A DNA stretch of 64,000 nt from Larimichthys crocea (GCF_000972845.2 NC_040021.1:9839291-9903290); one strand, 5' to 3'. Positions 11,170 through 26,124 are shown, counted from the stretch's first letter. A program made the numbers and translations. The notes: generated by a model not told the origin, from the letters alone.

Positions 11170-13679
11170 AGGGAGACAGAGATGTAGAGCCAGACAAAAA
11201 CCAACAACTCAAAGATTTACAGACAACATAATTTGCAGCTTAAAAGCGAAATGATATAGTGCGACACTGCAATGATGCATCAGTGTTTTTCTAACATCAC
11301 ATTTTTCATAACATTCACAACAACACTGTTATACTTGAGCTCTAAAATAACTTGAAAAATGAATGAATCATACAATTTACTATGTTCACCTACAAGAGTG
11401 ACCTTCGTGCCTACTCTGCAGCACTATAGTCCCTCAGCCTCCAGCAACAGCAGAATGCATGGACTCTTTCATGTCTCTGTACCTGCCAGAAAGCAACCTC
11501 CAGACAGCTCTAATAAACATTTTATGTGTCTGCTCGTGTATGTGTGGTTAGTAGTACGTGTACATGTATACCCCACTTTTGATAATGGGTCAGTGGCGCT
11601 GTATTTATTGTGGATTAAAAGAAAAATTCAGCGCCTCTTGTTTTATACATGGAAATGCTGGAGAGTTTCGTCATCAGTGATTGTTGAGTTGTTGTGAATT
11701 CTAAAAACACTCAAACATGATTAACAATGACTCATTCGACCAGATGGTTTAATCGAAAGTATCCAAAAACTGCCTCGTTCAGTGGATCAGAAACATTACA
11801 AAATACTTGACCTCACACACAGGAAACGTTCTGTCCAGCCACTTGAACAAAGAATGTTGGCCGCATTTTCTCCCTCATCTGTACGTGTATACACGCCTGT
11901 ATACTGCCTGTTTATATATTTTGGCCACACTGCACATCCTTGAGAGTCTCTTTCTGCAAGTTCTTGTAATTCCTTCGCAGTGTGTTTACAAGAACCTTCG
12001 CTCGATGTTTCCTTCTATAAATGTTGTGACGGCAGGTCTAAACAGGATGCAGGTCGGCTGTAATATTAGTTTATACAAGAGATATACAGGTTGGCCACAG
12101 TGTCACTGGACTGATATCACTGTATTTATGCTGTTTGGACAAAGCTTCTATGAAAAGCGTCTCACTACACTGCAAGTATACAGGTTTTGACAGATGAAGC
12201 TCCAGTGAATGCTGCAAAAAGCCCGAACAGCATCTTGCAGTCGGGCTGTGCTTAAACAGAATTCATGCATTTGCATCAAGGTGTTTCAGTCTTGATTGCA
12301 AGTCTGTTGTCCAATCAAATGGTTTCTCTCATAGCACTTCCCAACTTGAGATGGCTGGTTGGGGACAGGCCTAAGATTGGTTTCAGTTTAAGGTCAGTTT
12401 GTGAAATACAATTTTTATACATCCAAATAAATCATTGGAAATGGCTTCTCTTGATAGCTTGTGTACGAAATACGAATCTGTTCAGATACCAAAGTAATGA
12501 GATTCATTTTTATTCTCAACAGTCGCAGCAAGGAAACGATTTCCCCTGGAAATAGCTTTGCTGCATCACAAAATCGACTGAAAATGAGGCCATTATATCG
12601 AACATTTCTCCAACTTCATGCTGTCTCATCTGTGAGCAGCGCTGGAAACTAGAAGAAAACACAATGGGACAAACTGGAGCTCTTGCGGTCTTAACTTGGT
12701 ACAGAATCCTCGATGTGTAGTCACATTTTTCGGGAGTTGCATGTCAAGTCCAGTTGTGGCTGCACAGCGTTTTTTGAGATCCTTCAGGCTGTGTTGTGCT
12801 TTTTGTGTCCATGATCTGTTTCCTATTTGCCAGTGTGTCACCGTCTGCTCTCCGTCACCCCCCCAAGTCTGGAAGAGAGGCATACCCTATGTTATTAGTT
12901 TCTGTCAGCAAGACTGACTCTGTGTCCTAAAGGGTAGATTTGGAATGAGGAGAAGTTGCTGCTTTGGGACCTATCCAAGCCTATGTCTGTCCTCCACTGC
13001 CCCTCCATTCCCCTCTCTTGCTTTCGTTCTTTCTTTCTTTTCTTTTTTTCCATTACTCCTGCCTCCTCTCCCACGACCTCAGGGAGTCCTCAGGAGGTGC
13101 AGTATTCCAAAACGGGATGATTTTCCCCCCCTCTTCTTCTTCGGTCGTTCTCTCCCTCTCCCGAATTAACATAGAAAAAAACCTCAAACCTCACTGCTGA
13201 GTGACTCATTCAAATAATTGTTGCTTTTAGCTGTATCAGATTACTCTTTTCTCTGACTCCCTTGCCTGCTTTTCTTCCTTTTACTCCAGTACAGTGTGGT
13301 ATCTGGGCCACTTGTGAATTAGGGCCTTTGAGTGAAAAAGGCAGGAAAAAAAAACGAGTGACATCAGAGAGGGAGAGAAAGAGAGCGAGATCCAAATTCT
13401 GAGCAGCCCTGTAATTTTCTGCTCTGCTCCTATGATTGCATGTGTGACCATTACAGACAAATGAGTCAATAGATTGTCCCTTTTGCAGCCAGCTGGGTCA
13501 CTTTGTATGTGTGGACATGTGCAAGTGTCTTATTTTAGCACGTCTGCAGCATTTAGGCGTGTCTAGGTGGAGCTCCGCTTTCTTTGACTTTTTACAGCCA
13601 CTCACCTTTTGAAGTAGTACGCCAAACCCATTCAGACCTGAATAACAGAGGCGACAAAGAGGCGCTACATGTGTGTGTC

Positions 13680-13705
13680 GGTGTGTGTGTGTGTGTGTGT
13701 GTGTG
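13680..13705 (+). repeat. (GT)13 microsatellite
   Basis: Perfect GT tract just 5' of the candidate upstream exon region. Confidence 0.95.
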
Positions 13706-13879
13706 GGAAAAGACAGCAAGAACAAAAGAGACGAGAAGTGAGATAGCAAAGGGAAAGGGGAGTGGACCAAACAGAGGAAGGCCGGACCGTTTTTTTCGAA
13801 AACGGGGCAAGAAATGCGAGACTCGCTGAAACATTTTTGGAAAGAAGGGGGAAAAAAGAGCAAGACATGTGGAGCAAAG

Positions 13880-14158
13880 GATGAGATCCCTCCCCCCCCT
13901 TGCCAAATCCCAGTTACTGTAGCCTATCCTATAGCTCACCCTCCCTCCCTTCCCTTCCTCTCGCCGTCCCATGTGAGCAGCAGCCTGATGACTGGACCTC
14001 TCTGTGTCTCCGCTGCTCATGTTTTGCTGCGCTCCGGCAGACATGCATTGTTCTCCACTGTACACTACTTGTTGCTCCCATTCTCAGAGAGTTAGTTTGT
14101 GTTAGTGCTCCAGAAAAAAAAGACTGACTGGGGGGAAAAAGACTCGAGCTGCCTCGCG
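13880..14158 (+). other. Possible untranslated upstream exon with strong donor
   Basis: The region is locally richer in CpG and C than its flanks and ends at CTCGCG followed by GTGAGTAC, a full match to the intronic donor consensus. No convincing coding frame was seen. It could be an alternative first exon of sash1, a separate non-coding transcript, or a chance donor. The left border is a guess. Confidence 0.2.
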
Positions 14159-14865
14159 GTGAGTACTGACATTTTGATTTTGGAGGCTTTTTGTACCCAG
14201 AGTAGAATTGTGTCATTCATTTATTTTATTTTTTTTGCTCTGTCAGAGGTGTTGTCTAATGTTTCTGAGTTTAATAAGTGTCGAGGGGATGTGTGAAGAA
14301 GGATTATTTTCAAACAAGACTGTGAAGTCGGGACGTAGAAAAAGTTTTGTAAGTTGGCAAGAGAAATCTCTCCAGTAGTGAGAGGATTTCTAACTCTACT
14401 CTTGTTTCTGACTGACTGCCTCCCTTTTGCTGACTCACTCTATTAACTTATTACACATGGTTCCATGCTGTGTGTGTGTGTGTGGGTGTGTGTAGTGTAC
14501 ATGTGTTGGCCATTGTGTACGTCTGAAGTGATTCTCTGTGGATTATCTGTCTGTCCTTTTCCATCTTATTACGCATGTGTGTCAGTCAAATGTAATTCCT
14601 GGCGTTCCTACCCAACAATGTGAATGTGGGATTTTTGGCCCCGAGATGGAGGCAGGGAAAAACAGAAAGAAGGAGAAAGAGGCATACCGCTGCGTCACTG
14701 TTTGCCATCACTCTCTCAGGTTCTTATTGATTTTCTCCTTTTTATGCTTTCTGAATGAGAACAATAGCCTCACGCCTGGCCAAGACCCCCAGTAAATAAG
14801 CCAGCTAAATATCAACAGCAAATCTCCTGCAAGATGTTGTCCATTGACTTGCTTTGTCACCAGAT

Positions 14866-14892
14866 GCACACACATACACACACACACACACA
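14866..14892 (+). repeat. (CA)n microsatellite
   Basis: CA tract with a single T interruption. Confidence 0.9.
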
Positions 14893-17800
14893 ATCGGGCC
14901 TTGTCGTCTAGAGGGACTCCATTGTTTGGTGCGCATAATTGTTTGTGTGTAAGTGTCTAAAGGCTTGTCCAAAAGGTCTTGGACAATGGAAGTCTGTCAC
15001 CAGGGGGATGTGGATTTCTATCTGTCTTTTTCTCTCTCTCCTCTTTTCCTGTCCAAATCCCCCTTCACATCTGGATCTCCCCACCAGCTGACAAGGAACA
15101 AGGGAACGGATGGAGGGAGGAAGAGGAGGTGTGGGTGGGGGATAGAAATGAGAGGAAGGGGAGTTTGCTAAGACCAGAGTTCCCTTGCTAGATCCCAACT
15201 CCGCCGCTCCCCCTAATGTCATTGTGAATGCTCAGTGTATGAGAGGAAACACAAATACTGTATACAGAGACGGGAAACACTCCCTCAAACACACACAAAG
15301 GCATATTTAAGTGCACTTAATATGCCTTCAGATGCATTGCAGTGCAATCGAACATGCACAGACACACTCAGTGAAGTCAGCATTAAGCCCACTGAACTGA
15401 CTTATGCTGCTGCAGCACTGTGGGCTGTCAAAGCCGGTGCTGTTCCCTGTCACTCGCCTACCTTTGAGCTCTCATCAGCGAATGCCAGTCCATCGCCGGA
15501 CCTTCCCTGGAGTTGCAACCATAATGAACAGCTCCACTTTAAAGAGAATCACTTGACATGGATTGGAATTACTTCTCTATGCTTTTTCATGTTCTCTGCC
15601 AGATGAGACTGCGTACATGCCAGCTGCTGTTGCAACGCTCTGCCAGAGTCGCGCAACCACTCCTCGTGCCTGTTTAGCCATACCAGGGGCAGGGCTCAGT
15701 GCCTAGGCAACAGGTGTGCGCTGACATCATTAGCGTTGAGCAAAAGGCGAGGCAGCGTGGATGCACACTTATTTAAAAAGGGGTTGTGAAAGTCTCGCGC
15801 ACACATCTGCTTCTGCAGTTCTCGCACGTGATCTGCGCAGGGAGAGTTTTGGGGGGGGTGGGGTGGCCGTGATTGGAGCAGTGATAAAACACCAGCCTTC
15901 ATTTTCTCCTCAGCCTCCCAGGAACTGTTTGACTATGCAGTTTCTGCCATATGTGCATGCGTTATTCAGCCTTCTCCCTCTGTCGGCGCAGCTGCTCTGC
16001 GTCTGTCTGTGCCGCTACTTTTCAGTTTATTTCAGACTGTTACAAGCTAAGCCTGCATCTCTGTGTGATTTATAGGCGAGCAGCGATGACGTTACGTTGC
16101 AGGTGGCACGAGTATGACTGAGGTCACTGCTGAATAGGTTTACAGTCTGAATAGCCTCGCTTTCTCTCAGCTTTCCTGTAAGATAATCAGTTAGAGGTTC
16201 ATTGTTTCTTTTGATATGAAATATTTCATAGAGTAACATGATAGGCATGGGTTGAGAGGGTAGCCCTGTTTTTAAAAGGGATCATCTAAGAAATGTGGTA
16301 GTCATCTTATTGGTCTGATGTCAGCCTAGTTAGTGTGTCTTACATCAGTGTGTCACTAGGCAGAGCGAGCACTACGGCCAATGAGGTAGTGTCATTTGGC
16401 ACAAAAAAGCGCTGTACTGTACAGTATGTGTGCTAGCCAACAAAGAGAGTGAAGACGAGTGAAATGTTTTCAAGTGGGTAACAAAGCTCGAGTTTGTTTT
16501 GCCCGGGGGGAATGACATTCAGTCAGCAGTGATGTCAACACAGTGTGTACAACAATGTAAAATAGAGAATCAGAATAAAGGAACAGGACCGAGACCATGA
16601 CTGATGACAAAGAAACCACCACAGAGAGACAGAATGAATGTATGAATGATTAAAAATAAATGTGGGAAGGAAAGGAAAGCATTGTACACAAACCTAAAGG
16701 TCATTTAGAGTCGGGGTCTAAATGTTTATTCAAGTAGATCACATGTAAATGAAATATTATAACAAACATACCAAACTGACGGAGATTTAGCATATCAATG
16801 GGTTTTACTGAGTTTGTTACATTGCAACCATCTGTGGTATTTATTTTATAAGGTCTTTAAATGTGATCGTGTTCTCTCAGTTTTGTGAGCCGGACTTGAA
16901 GATATCTGCAAAGACTCCACATCCTCTTCTCCTTCTCTGCGCTTTCTCACGCCTCTTTTATTTTAGGACAAGATGAGCCTTCGGAGCTGCACCCCTGTCT
17001 TCCATTTTTGATCCCTGACCCATGGGTTTTACGGTTCTGCTCTTATCTCAGCACGCATGCACACACATCGCTTTTGCTTCTAATCAGAGATTTGTCAAAG
17101 TCAGTTCACGCCATGCAAGACGGATTGCGTCACCTGAGAGGAAGGGGATCTGGTCGGTGCTGATGGAACATATACCGTAGGTCTTCACACAAAGAAATAC
17201 AGGCATGTGCTTCATCATTTGTGTAGAAGGAGACATGCAAACACTGAGTCATGTTTTTAGCATTTAAAAGGCTCTTTTTATGTTGCCCAGTGTCATTTAG
17301 GTTGTTGCTTGAATGTCCCAGTTTCATGAGATTTCTGCCTCATGGCTACAGTTGGTTCCAATTACAGAGAGGCATTCCCTGGTTAGACATATTTGGGGTC
17401 CAGCTTTACATGTAGGATCCAAGACATTTCATATGTCATGACAGACTGATGGACACAAACATATAGCTTCACTCAAAGCGTGGGTTGGAGGCAACTGTTC
17501 AAATCTTCTCTTTAACAGGACACAGGCAAATTTGATTAAATGTCAGAAGAAAATGTCTTAGAATGAAGACAAGTAGGGCAAGGATATACAAGTCACAACC
17601 TAAGCGTAGGCTACTCTATGCTCCTGCAGGCTGGCAGGCAAATTGTTTGATTTTCTGAATAAGGTTTTCCCAGCATGCAGAGAATGTTAATTTTTGCAGT
17701 GTTATGTGTGGATTGTGCTGGCGTGCCACTGGTACCCAAAATGTGGCTGTCACTGCAGATGATTTGCAGTTTGCTCAGAGCCTATTTAGTCTACAGCCTG

Positions 17801-20800
17801 ATTGCTTTTGACAGGTTTGCAACAATAGTCTATTCTGCACGGCGTGTGAAGTTAGATTTTCACATTAAATCAGCCTCATCTTGTCTGCAGAAGTCACATA
17901 ACTGTCTTTATTTTGCATATCGTTACCGAGATCACACAACAAAACAACTGAAAGTGTGAGTGTGGCTTCCTGTGGACACAGGTCATTGCTTTCACCATCA
18001 AGTCTGATTATTCGATATGTGATTTTGCATACATTACCAATATTGTGATAAGCATCAAACAAAAAAGCATCTTCATATGGTGTGTTTATCTACATAGTAG
18101 GTACAGGCATGAATAGACGTACAGCTGCAGTGTCTTTTATGCCTGATTATCTGTAAATAATAGCGAAGGGCAGTTCATACACCCATTTTGTTCCTGTGGA
18201 TAATCACTACGCCTCTACACACTTTTGTCTCCTGTCGTTATTAGCTCAGGCTAAAGTGTAATTCTCAGCGGTGTCACTCTTACTATAAAAGCTGGCTTAA
18301 AAAATTCTATTTTCAAACACGTCAGAGGTCAGGCGCTGTATAAATCTCCAGCGAAAATCCGGGTTTTGAGCGTGTCACAGGTTACACATCATATTGAGAT
18401 GAGAGGATTACAGCTATTATTGGTGAAAAGAGAACATTCTGTGATTATACCCTGAATGTGTGTGTGGATACAAAGAGCTCTGATTACTGCTGGCACTGCA
18501 GCCACACTTCCCAGGAAACCAAAGCATTGACTGGCACAGCAGGGGTACAGGAAATGCTGTAGGCATACACACACACGCGTACGTATCAACACACAGGCAC
18601 ACATCAAACACAGTGATTAGCACTTCGTAAGTTAATCTCATGCTTTGCTGTCAGCCCACATTTCCATTTTATTTTACTTAGTTTATCTTTTTTTTTAATT
18701 AAACAGTTTTTCCAAACACAGTTTATCTGCATTGAATAAACAGAACACAGGCGGCTTTATGGGGCAGAGCTAATATTTAAACATATGAGTGTTAATGGAT
18801 GATTACCTTTTGTGAATGATGTTGCATAGCACATCACTCTTAACTCGATAAAAAAACAATAAAGTTTAATGATGTCTCTTAACATCAGGAGTCCGCACAC
18901 ATATGCTTTCTTTCTGTTTGTGTTGCCCCTGGCAACGGCTTGGCGAGGAGCAGTGGGTGATGTCAGCAGTGATGTACGAGTGTTGGAGTGCGAGGGGATG
19001 ACCTCAGTAGAGGGGATGTCCCAGAGGACTCATATCAGCAGCAGCCAGCGCTCGCCGTCAGGACTTTCTCACACTCAGTATCTGCACTAACAACTAAAGC
19101 TGTCTTGACCCCCACAAACCCCACTGTCTGATCCTTTACAGGCGTCACAAATCTCACAGCACGCAGCATGACAGAGGCCTCTGACATGCACACATTCACA
19201 GTCCAACACACCATACATTGTTTTAATATATCAAAACAGAGGGCTGGGAATACTTAGGTGATAATTCTGGAAGAAATTAAAGGTACACTGTGGAGCTTTT
19301 GGTCACGAGAGGCGCTGTAGATCAGTCATCAGTTTTGTTGAGTTGGTCCCTCTCTGCAGACAAGGTGTGCCGCACTACATATTTCTAAAAATAATGTAAA
19401 TGTGTACAGAAAAGTTTATGGGAATAGAATGAACAAAGCATCTCTGTACTGTTGTCAAGATTTATCATATTTATCTATTATTAAGCATGCGGCTAAGCCT
19501 GTCAGTATTGACAGTATTTTTTTTACACATTTTGATGTTAAAATAAATAAGAAATAAGCTGCTAAGGCCAATTTAGCACTTACATTTAATGTTTTTGCAT
19601 TTTCAAATGAAAAAGGTGACAACAGATGCATGATGCCTGTTGTTGTTGTTGTTGTTTCGTTTGTTTTTTGCCTTTGGTTTTCACATATTTAAAGTTGGCA
19701 TCAGTCATGGTAACAGCGTGCCAATACAAGAGTGAAGACAAAACAAGACAAAGACAAAGTAAACCATGAGCCAATGTAATTAATGCAAATCCAAATCCAT
19801 CTTAAGCATGTTTGTCCTGTTTCTAATGCATTCAGTGCTCTTTGTCTTTAGGCAAACACTGAGTGTCAACAATGTTAGCATTCATTCAGTGTACCTTTCT
19901 CTTATGACACAACTCAAACCGGTCAGTTTTTGTATGCTGTAATTTAGACAGGGTGTAGTTATAGTATTTCCTGTAAGTAAGGCCAGTGGTTACACTCATC
20001 AACCTCGGTTTGAGGCTTTTGGCTTCTGGCACACGTGTCCTGTGGCTTTTTTTAGTGGGCAACATAGGCAACTGCGTTCATGTTATGGTCTGTAGTTGAC
20101 ATCAATGTATTTGTGCTCATATTCAAACCAATTAGACTCTGCTTTTGACATACTATAGGCATGGGAGCACAGCTCTTCGTTTCCCCACTCAGAATGGTTT
20201 CCAGGTTGGCAGAGCTCTGTCCAGCCCTGGCGTCTCATTCAAGCAACAGTCTATCCATAAATGAATGGTTGCTTCTTCCTAGGACAGCTGTGCTACCAGC
20301 CATGGAAAAATAATCATAGGAGCACCAACCGCACCCATGGATACACATGAGGAATGTGTGTACTATATGTAGTACTGTAGGCACAGGCAAGTGCATGTGT
20401 GCATTTGCAAACACATGTGCTCGGATCAGTTCTTTTGTGTATGAGTTGTGAACTCCTATGAGACGTTAAGGGATCAAGAGCCAGTAATGAATCACAGAGT
20501 GAATTATTTTTTCTCTTCTCTGGATTCGTCCTGCAAAGTCTCACTCAGAGGTGGGTGTTTAATGGCTGTAGGAAAGGTTGGTAAACACATACCAAAAAAA
20601 TGGATATCGCCGTGGTACTTGGTGGCAAATGTCATGAGGTAGATCTAGTGAGGTCTTATGTATTATTGCTGGTTTGCCCCAGGGGGAGCTGTTGCTCCAG
20701 CTGTGGATGGTAAATCCCCCGTCCTGTCTTGCCCTGTCCTGCCCCCTAGATCATGAAACATCCTCTTGTAACTCTTGTCTGCCCTCTCTACCTTTTCTCA

Positions 20801-23800
20801 ATCAGTGTTCTCCTTCCTGTTGCTATCTTCGAGTCTCATCGTGTTCGAGTTCATCCAAGAAAATGCACAATTTCATACTTTTGTTTCACTGACACCCACC
20901 TTTCATTTTGCCACTACGTCACATCTAAAACCCAGACCACAGCTGTAAACATGTTTCCACCACATGTCCTGCTTTCTGATGCCAGTCGTTTGTGTACATA
21001 AACAGGCTGAATCAGATGTCTGTTTGAGGTTATGACTGGGCCAACTAAACCATGGAACTAGACAGTGTCTAAGCTGGGCAGACTCTTTTCTAGCTACAGT
21101 TAAATTTCAGTGTGACTCAAAGTGCAAAGTGAAGATGTGTTATTTTGCCTCCGGACTCTCCAGCTTTATCCCTGTAGGTCTTGTTGAGCTTCAGTGTATG
21201 GTGAGTAAAGCTTTTTCATATTTATGTCAAAGTATGTTTTACTTTGACAAGTGTTTTTGTGTGTGTACTTACAGGGTTGTTGTCTGAGGATCAGAGGTTT
21301 AAAAGAGCTGCTTGCCATATTTCATATCATAGCCTGTAATCTTTATATCACCAGGTGCATAGTGTAGATTTAGTTTTTATACTAATAAATGTGGCTTGAT
21401 TGATAGCTTGTGACGGTCCTTTTGATTGCATTCCATAAAAATGTACATGAATACTAATTATATTAACTCAAACGTACTGAATGGGCCTAATGTGAGCTGT
21501 GGTGTTTCGGTTGTCATGGTGACACCAATCTTCATCCTACATATTCTCAGCTCCACATCCCTAGTCCCCCCACACACCCACCCATCAGACTCTGGGACCT
21601 GAGCCAGAGAGGTACGATTCTTTCTTCCAGAACACACACATTTTTGGAAATACCCCTCCCCAGCTCAGAATCAGGTTTTTAATTGCCCTCCAGATATGAT
21701 ATAGAGAGCTTTGAATTGTTATACTCAAATCTCAGGTCTGTACTTATATGCGCTCATGTATTTTCTGCTCTGAGATCAACACCAGATCGTCTTGCAACTG
21801 TCCCTCAATATATTCCAGACTCTGACTTAGAAGAGAAGGGAAACAGTGAGTGTAGAAGATGAGAGAGAGAAAGTAATATAAACAGGGGTGTCCGATTGGT
21901 CTTAGGCACATTTAATGGGTTATGGAAGTGGTGCAAGTGAATGACACATTAGATCCATGCATGCATACATGCTGATGTTGTAGAAAAGAGATGGTGCAGG
22001 AGAGGAAAAGCGATAATCAGAGAGAAGGAAGGTAAATGCTACATTGGTCTGGGCTAAATGCCAGCTATGCGCCACAGGGTATGGATATCTTTTCAGCCAG
22101 CATGGGCTCAGCATCAAGCCCCTGCAGCAGTACACTCCTGTACCAACACAAGCCTCCTGTGAATGTGTGTAAATATGTGTGTTTGTGTGTCCTCCAGGGA
22201 CTATTAGCTTGTATTCATCCCTCTGATCATACCCGATCATTGTCTATATCTATATTTTAGCCTGAAAAATATATCAAGTTGTCCCCAAATACTCACCCAG
22301 TTTTTAGAACTCATATTACAGGAAACATATATAGTTTCATATTAGACAATCACAATAATGTATTAGGCGAAAACATTTGATAGTAGCAGTTTCTCAAATG
22401 TTCCAGGTTGATATTATTACAAATTCAATATTCTGGGCTTTGTTCTGACCAAACAATTTGAAGATGTCAACTTGGAAAGGGAAGGGAAATTATTTACTGA
22501 CATTGTACACACTAAAAGATGAATCAACTAATCACGATGATTTAATCAAAATTAATAATGAAAATAATAGCAGCCCTCTTTTTAACCCAGCTTCTTGTTC
22601 ACCCCAATTCAGTTTAATGACACATTATGTTGTAGTGCATTGAAGACAGACCAAATGAAGCCACGTGCAGTTTGTATTCAAACATGGAATCTCCAGTTTA
22701 GAAATGTGTCCTGACCTCAGGCAGAGCCATCTGTATCCCAGACTCAATTTTACTCAACCTGCATTTAATCTCAGTGGGCCCATTAACCTTTATACCGCTT
22801 CTGGTCCCGCTGAGTCGTCTTGGCTCCAGAGAAGCTCCGCTCTTCCAGAAGGGTGAGGGGGCAGTGGAGCAGACTCATTACTGGTGCATTGGCTGGCCTC
22901 TAACCTAGACTGGAAGGACAATCATTAAACATACAGAGCTAATGACCGCCGACTGCTCCATTTGTTTTTTGTCTATCAGCTCGGATGTGTGGTTTGGTTG
23001 TTGTGCTCCTTCGCGTGCTTGGCCAGGTTACACACTGATAAGTTCTGTGGGGACACAAATAGCAGAGCAACAGAGGGATTGAGTCGGTGAGAGTGAGTCA
23101 GAAAGGTGTGTTAATTGGTTCTGAGTGACCATCTGGACCAGAGATTTCCGACAGGACTCCCCACCAACCTGTAATGAGGTCTCATCAGGCTGGAGCAGCC
23201 ATCACCACAGCTGAGGCTAAGCATCGGGGCATCGTCACGGTACCCTCCAAACCCTTTTACCCTCTCTAAGGTTCTGAGTCAGGAATTACAGCACAGAAAC
23301 CCTTTAAATGTTTCAGATGGAGAAATCATTGCCCTGTGAACCTGATAAGGATAAACCGTGATGAATAGATGAGGGGTGCTCCAGTATAGGTAAGGTATCT
23401 CATCAGGACTAGTATAGAAACATTTTAAATGATACCCAGCTCTAGTTCTAACCTTATTTCTATGATAATGTGTTGAATTCAGTTGGAGAATGACAGTAAG
23501 TCAAATTCACGTTGTTGTGTTCAAGCTTAAAAGAATTGAATTGACCCATGCTGATTAAAAAAGAGGAAGACTTCACTCATCGAAATAACTCTTCTCCTTC
23601 TCTTCGCATGAGCGTCACTTTTATTTGTTTGAGAGCACAATCCACAAGTTTGACCAGGACCCCATGTACCGCCATGTGAACCTGTTTAAGTAATTAGGAA
23701 AATATACAAGTTTTGTTTAGTTTCGTGTTTTTGCGGCTCGACGCTGCCACTGGGTTCATATTTTGCCCGTGTAAGCAGGATCCTCTGGGCTAAAATGGGG

Positions 23801-26088
23801 GTGAATTCCTGTGAAAGTGGAGGGCTACAGTGGTTGAGCTGAGCTTGCACTATGTTTGTGTGTTGTGTGGTTTCGTGTAGACAGCCAGACACAGAGACAG
23901 AGACAGATTGAGACTTGTGCTTCATACACATAGACGCACAGAGTGGCCAGAGAGAGAGACACTGGCAGAGCGACTGATTTGTTGTCCTGCCTCCCACTCA
24001 TCTGTGCTGTTACTTTAATATTTAAAAATAAATAAATAAATTGAAACTTTAATTAAAAACAGAGAGTTGGGATATTCAAACCCAGCTTTTGATGAGACAC
24101 TGATCACTAAAATTGCCCAAGATCCTCTGTCCCGCTGTGATGTCCGAAAGCAAATACAAATGGACAGGGTAGAGAGGAAGCGCAAGTAAAAATAATAAAT
24201 TATTGGGAAGGAAATGTGAAAGGGGCTGAATGTGCTGTGGTCAAGGTTGGACTCTGGTTAATGATGTCAGTAGGGAGGGCTTATATAATGTGCTCTGCCC
24301 AAGCCACATACAGTACATGCTGTCAAACCGCAGTTAAATCCGGAGTATAGAGCCAGTTATACAGCACAAGTCAACAATTTAGTCTGAGGCACCTGAAGAA
24401 GAGAGACACATCTTAAGACTAATTCAAAGTACTTGAATGAACTGAATGAACTATCACTGGATAAAATGTAAATGAACAACAAGTCATTGTTTTGAAGGAT
24501 TTCTTCCCATTTGCTTAGATTCTTTGTCTGTATCTTTGTCAGCAGGATATCTGAAAATGGATTTCTATGCAGTTCAGTGGACCGATAGGCCCGCCGCCAA
24601 GGAATTTGTAGCTATAACAATGAAATAAACTGAGCCACAGATCATATTCTAAATGTTAAGGGAGTGTTTACAGTTCAAATGATTCTGTGACAGAGATAAG
24701 AACAATTTCTTTTTGGTGGAGGTTTTGTACTCTGAGCGTCTTCGTTTGTCGAGGTTGTGTTTGTGAAACAGGCAGAAAGTCGGGTCAGTTTTCTCTCTTT
24801 GGCTCTTGAAATTGAATTATAGTATGAGGAAACTATTTAACCCTGGTATTGGCCCAATACTCACCAATATCTCCAACAACAGAGTGGTGTAACTCCTAAC
24901 AACGCAGAGCATTGGGATTTGGTTGAATAATATGTTAGTGTTGAAAATCCCTCTGCGTTGAGGTTTTGATGTTCATCCACCGTTTGGAGTCAGAGGACTA
25001 TTTTTTTGCAGGTCAGCATGTATTTTAACATGGCCGTTTATTTGCCTCTAATGTGCAAATGGCCAAGTATGTGTGACAGATCATGTGTCGCGGGTTGTGT
25101 GTGAGATATATGATGGCTGTGTGAATACTGACAGTAATTACAGAATGCCGTACCACAGAGCAGCCTGGGGCTGGCCGTGGAATGAGTTATTATAACATCT
25201 AATACATAACCAAATGTCAGCCATGTATGGCTAGCGGTGTGATATAAATCTACAGGGAGAGTGAAGCTGTGAGTGTTCATGATGCATGGCTTGCTGTGAT
25301 TTATATATATATATTTTATATTATAAATGTGAGCTTGAGGTACTTTAAGATTTGTATCCAGCTTCTGATTCCGTGTCAGTGAGTGCATGGCTGAGTGTGT
25401 GTGTGTGTGCGAGTGTATATCTGTGTCTGTTTATGTATGTGTGCCAGGGATAATGCGGCATCTCCACAACTGGAATTCCTCTCACACCACACTCCACAAG
25501 AGACTCTCTGTCTTCCTCTGCTTCTGTACGGACTGAATGTTGTTTGTTTTCTAGTTTCCACTGGTCAAGGTGCCCACCTAATAAATACCTTCCCTAGCTC
25601 TGGATTACTATTGTCCAAATTCCAAAAAGAACATGCATGAACCGTGCTCAAATTTGAGTTTAACCCGCTTCTTTATGTGTCTGAGACAACAGGTGAGAGT
25701 GTTTTTTAGGTAGAGAAACAAAACCGAGATAGACCCATAAAATCTTTATCGAGCCCCGTCGGCTACTGTCTTGTTAGCAGTGAAACTATACAGTAAATGC
25801 AAAGCTACCCTATCCCCGCATGTGTGTGTGTGTGTGTATGCATAAGCTTGACTGTGCGTGCACCGGGCCTGTGTTCCTGTTTGTGTATTTCTGTCCAATT
25901 AACTCGAAGTGAGTGCTATAAAACTGGGCTTGCAGGGGATAATTAGTGTATGTGTTCACAGCACACATAACATCGAGGCCAAGCTTATTTTTACTGTATC
26001 TAGCTCAAAGGCTAACATATGGCAGAGCGGCTGACTTGACATAACAGGATGTGCGAGAGGATTTAAAAAAGAACAGTCCAGTGTTCCG

Positions 26089-26124
26089 TACAAACCCCAG
26101 AGCGCCTGTGCTCTGGGGTTTGTA
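26089..26124. repeat. 15-bp perfect inverted repeat with 6-nt loop
   Basis: The arm TACAAACCCCAGAGC at 26089-26103 is the exact reverse complement of 26110-26124, separated by GCCTGT. It could form a stable hairpin in DNA or RNA. No T run follows, and no protein-coding context is near. Confidence 0.95.

Larger units (their letters stand above)
1..13500. other. Upstream intergenic DNA, left part
   Basis: No gene was recognised on either strand. The open frames present are short, low-complexity or repeat-driven, and none resembles a known protein. Apart from the listed microsatellites, the SINE-like head, the CTCF candidates and the G-rich run there is a perfect POU octamer ATTTGCAT at 10207-10214. 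It lies in a low-repeat 130-bp stretch that could be a conserved non-coding element. In mammals SAMD5 is the upstream neighbour of SASH1, but no SAM-domain exon was seen. Confidence 0.6.

Noticed and set aside
13592..14065. 157-codon open frame on the minus strand
   Set aside because: It is the longest open frame in the upstream region, but its sequence includes the CA microsatellite and low-complexity runs and shows no recognisable domain.
19278..19300. TTAAAGGTACACTGTGGAG as the end of a miniature transposon
   Set aside because: The motif resembles known fish element ends, but no inverted partner or target-site duplication was found nearby.
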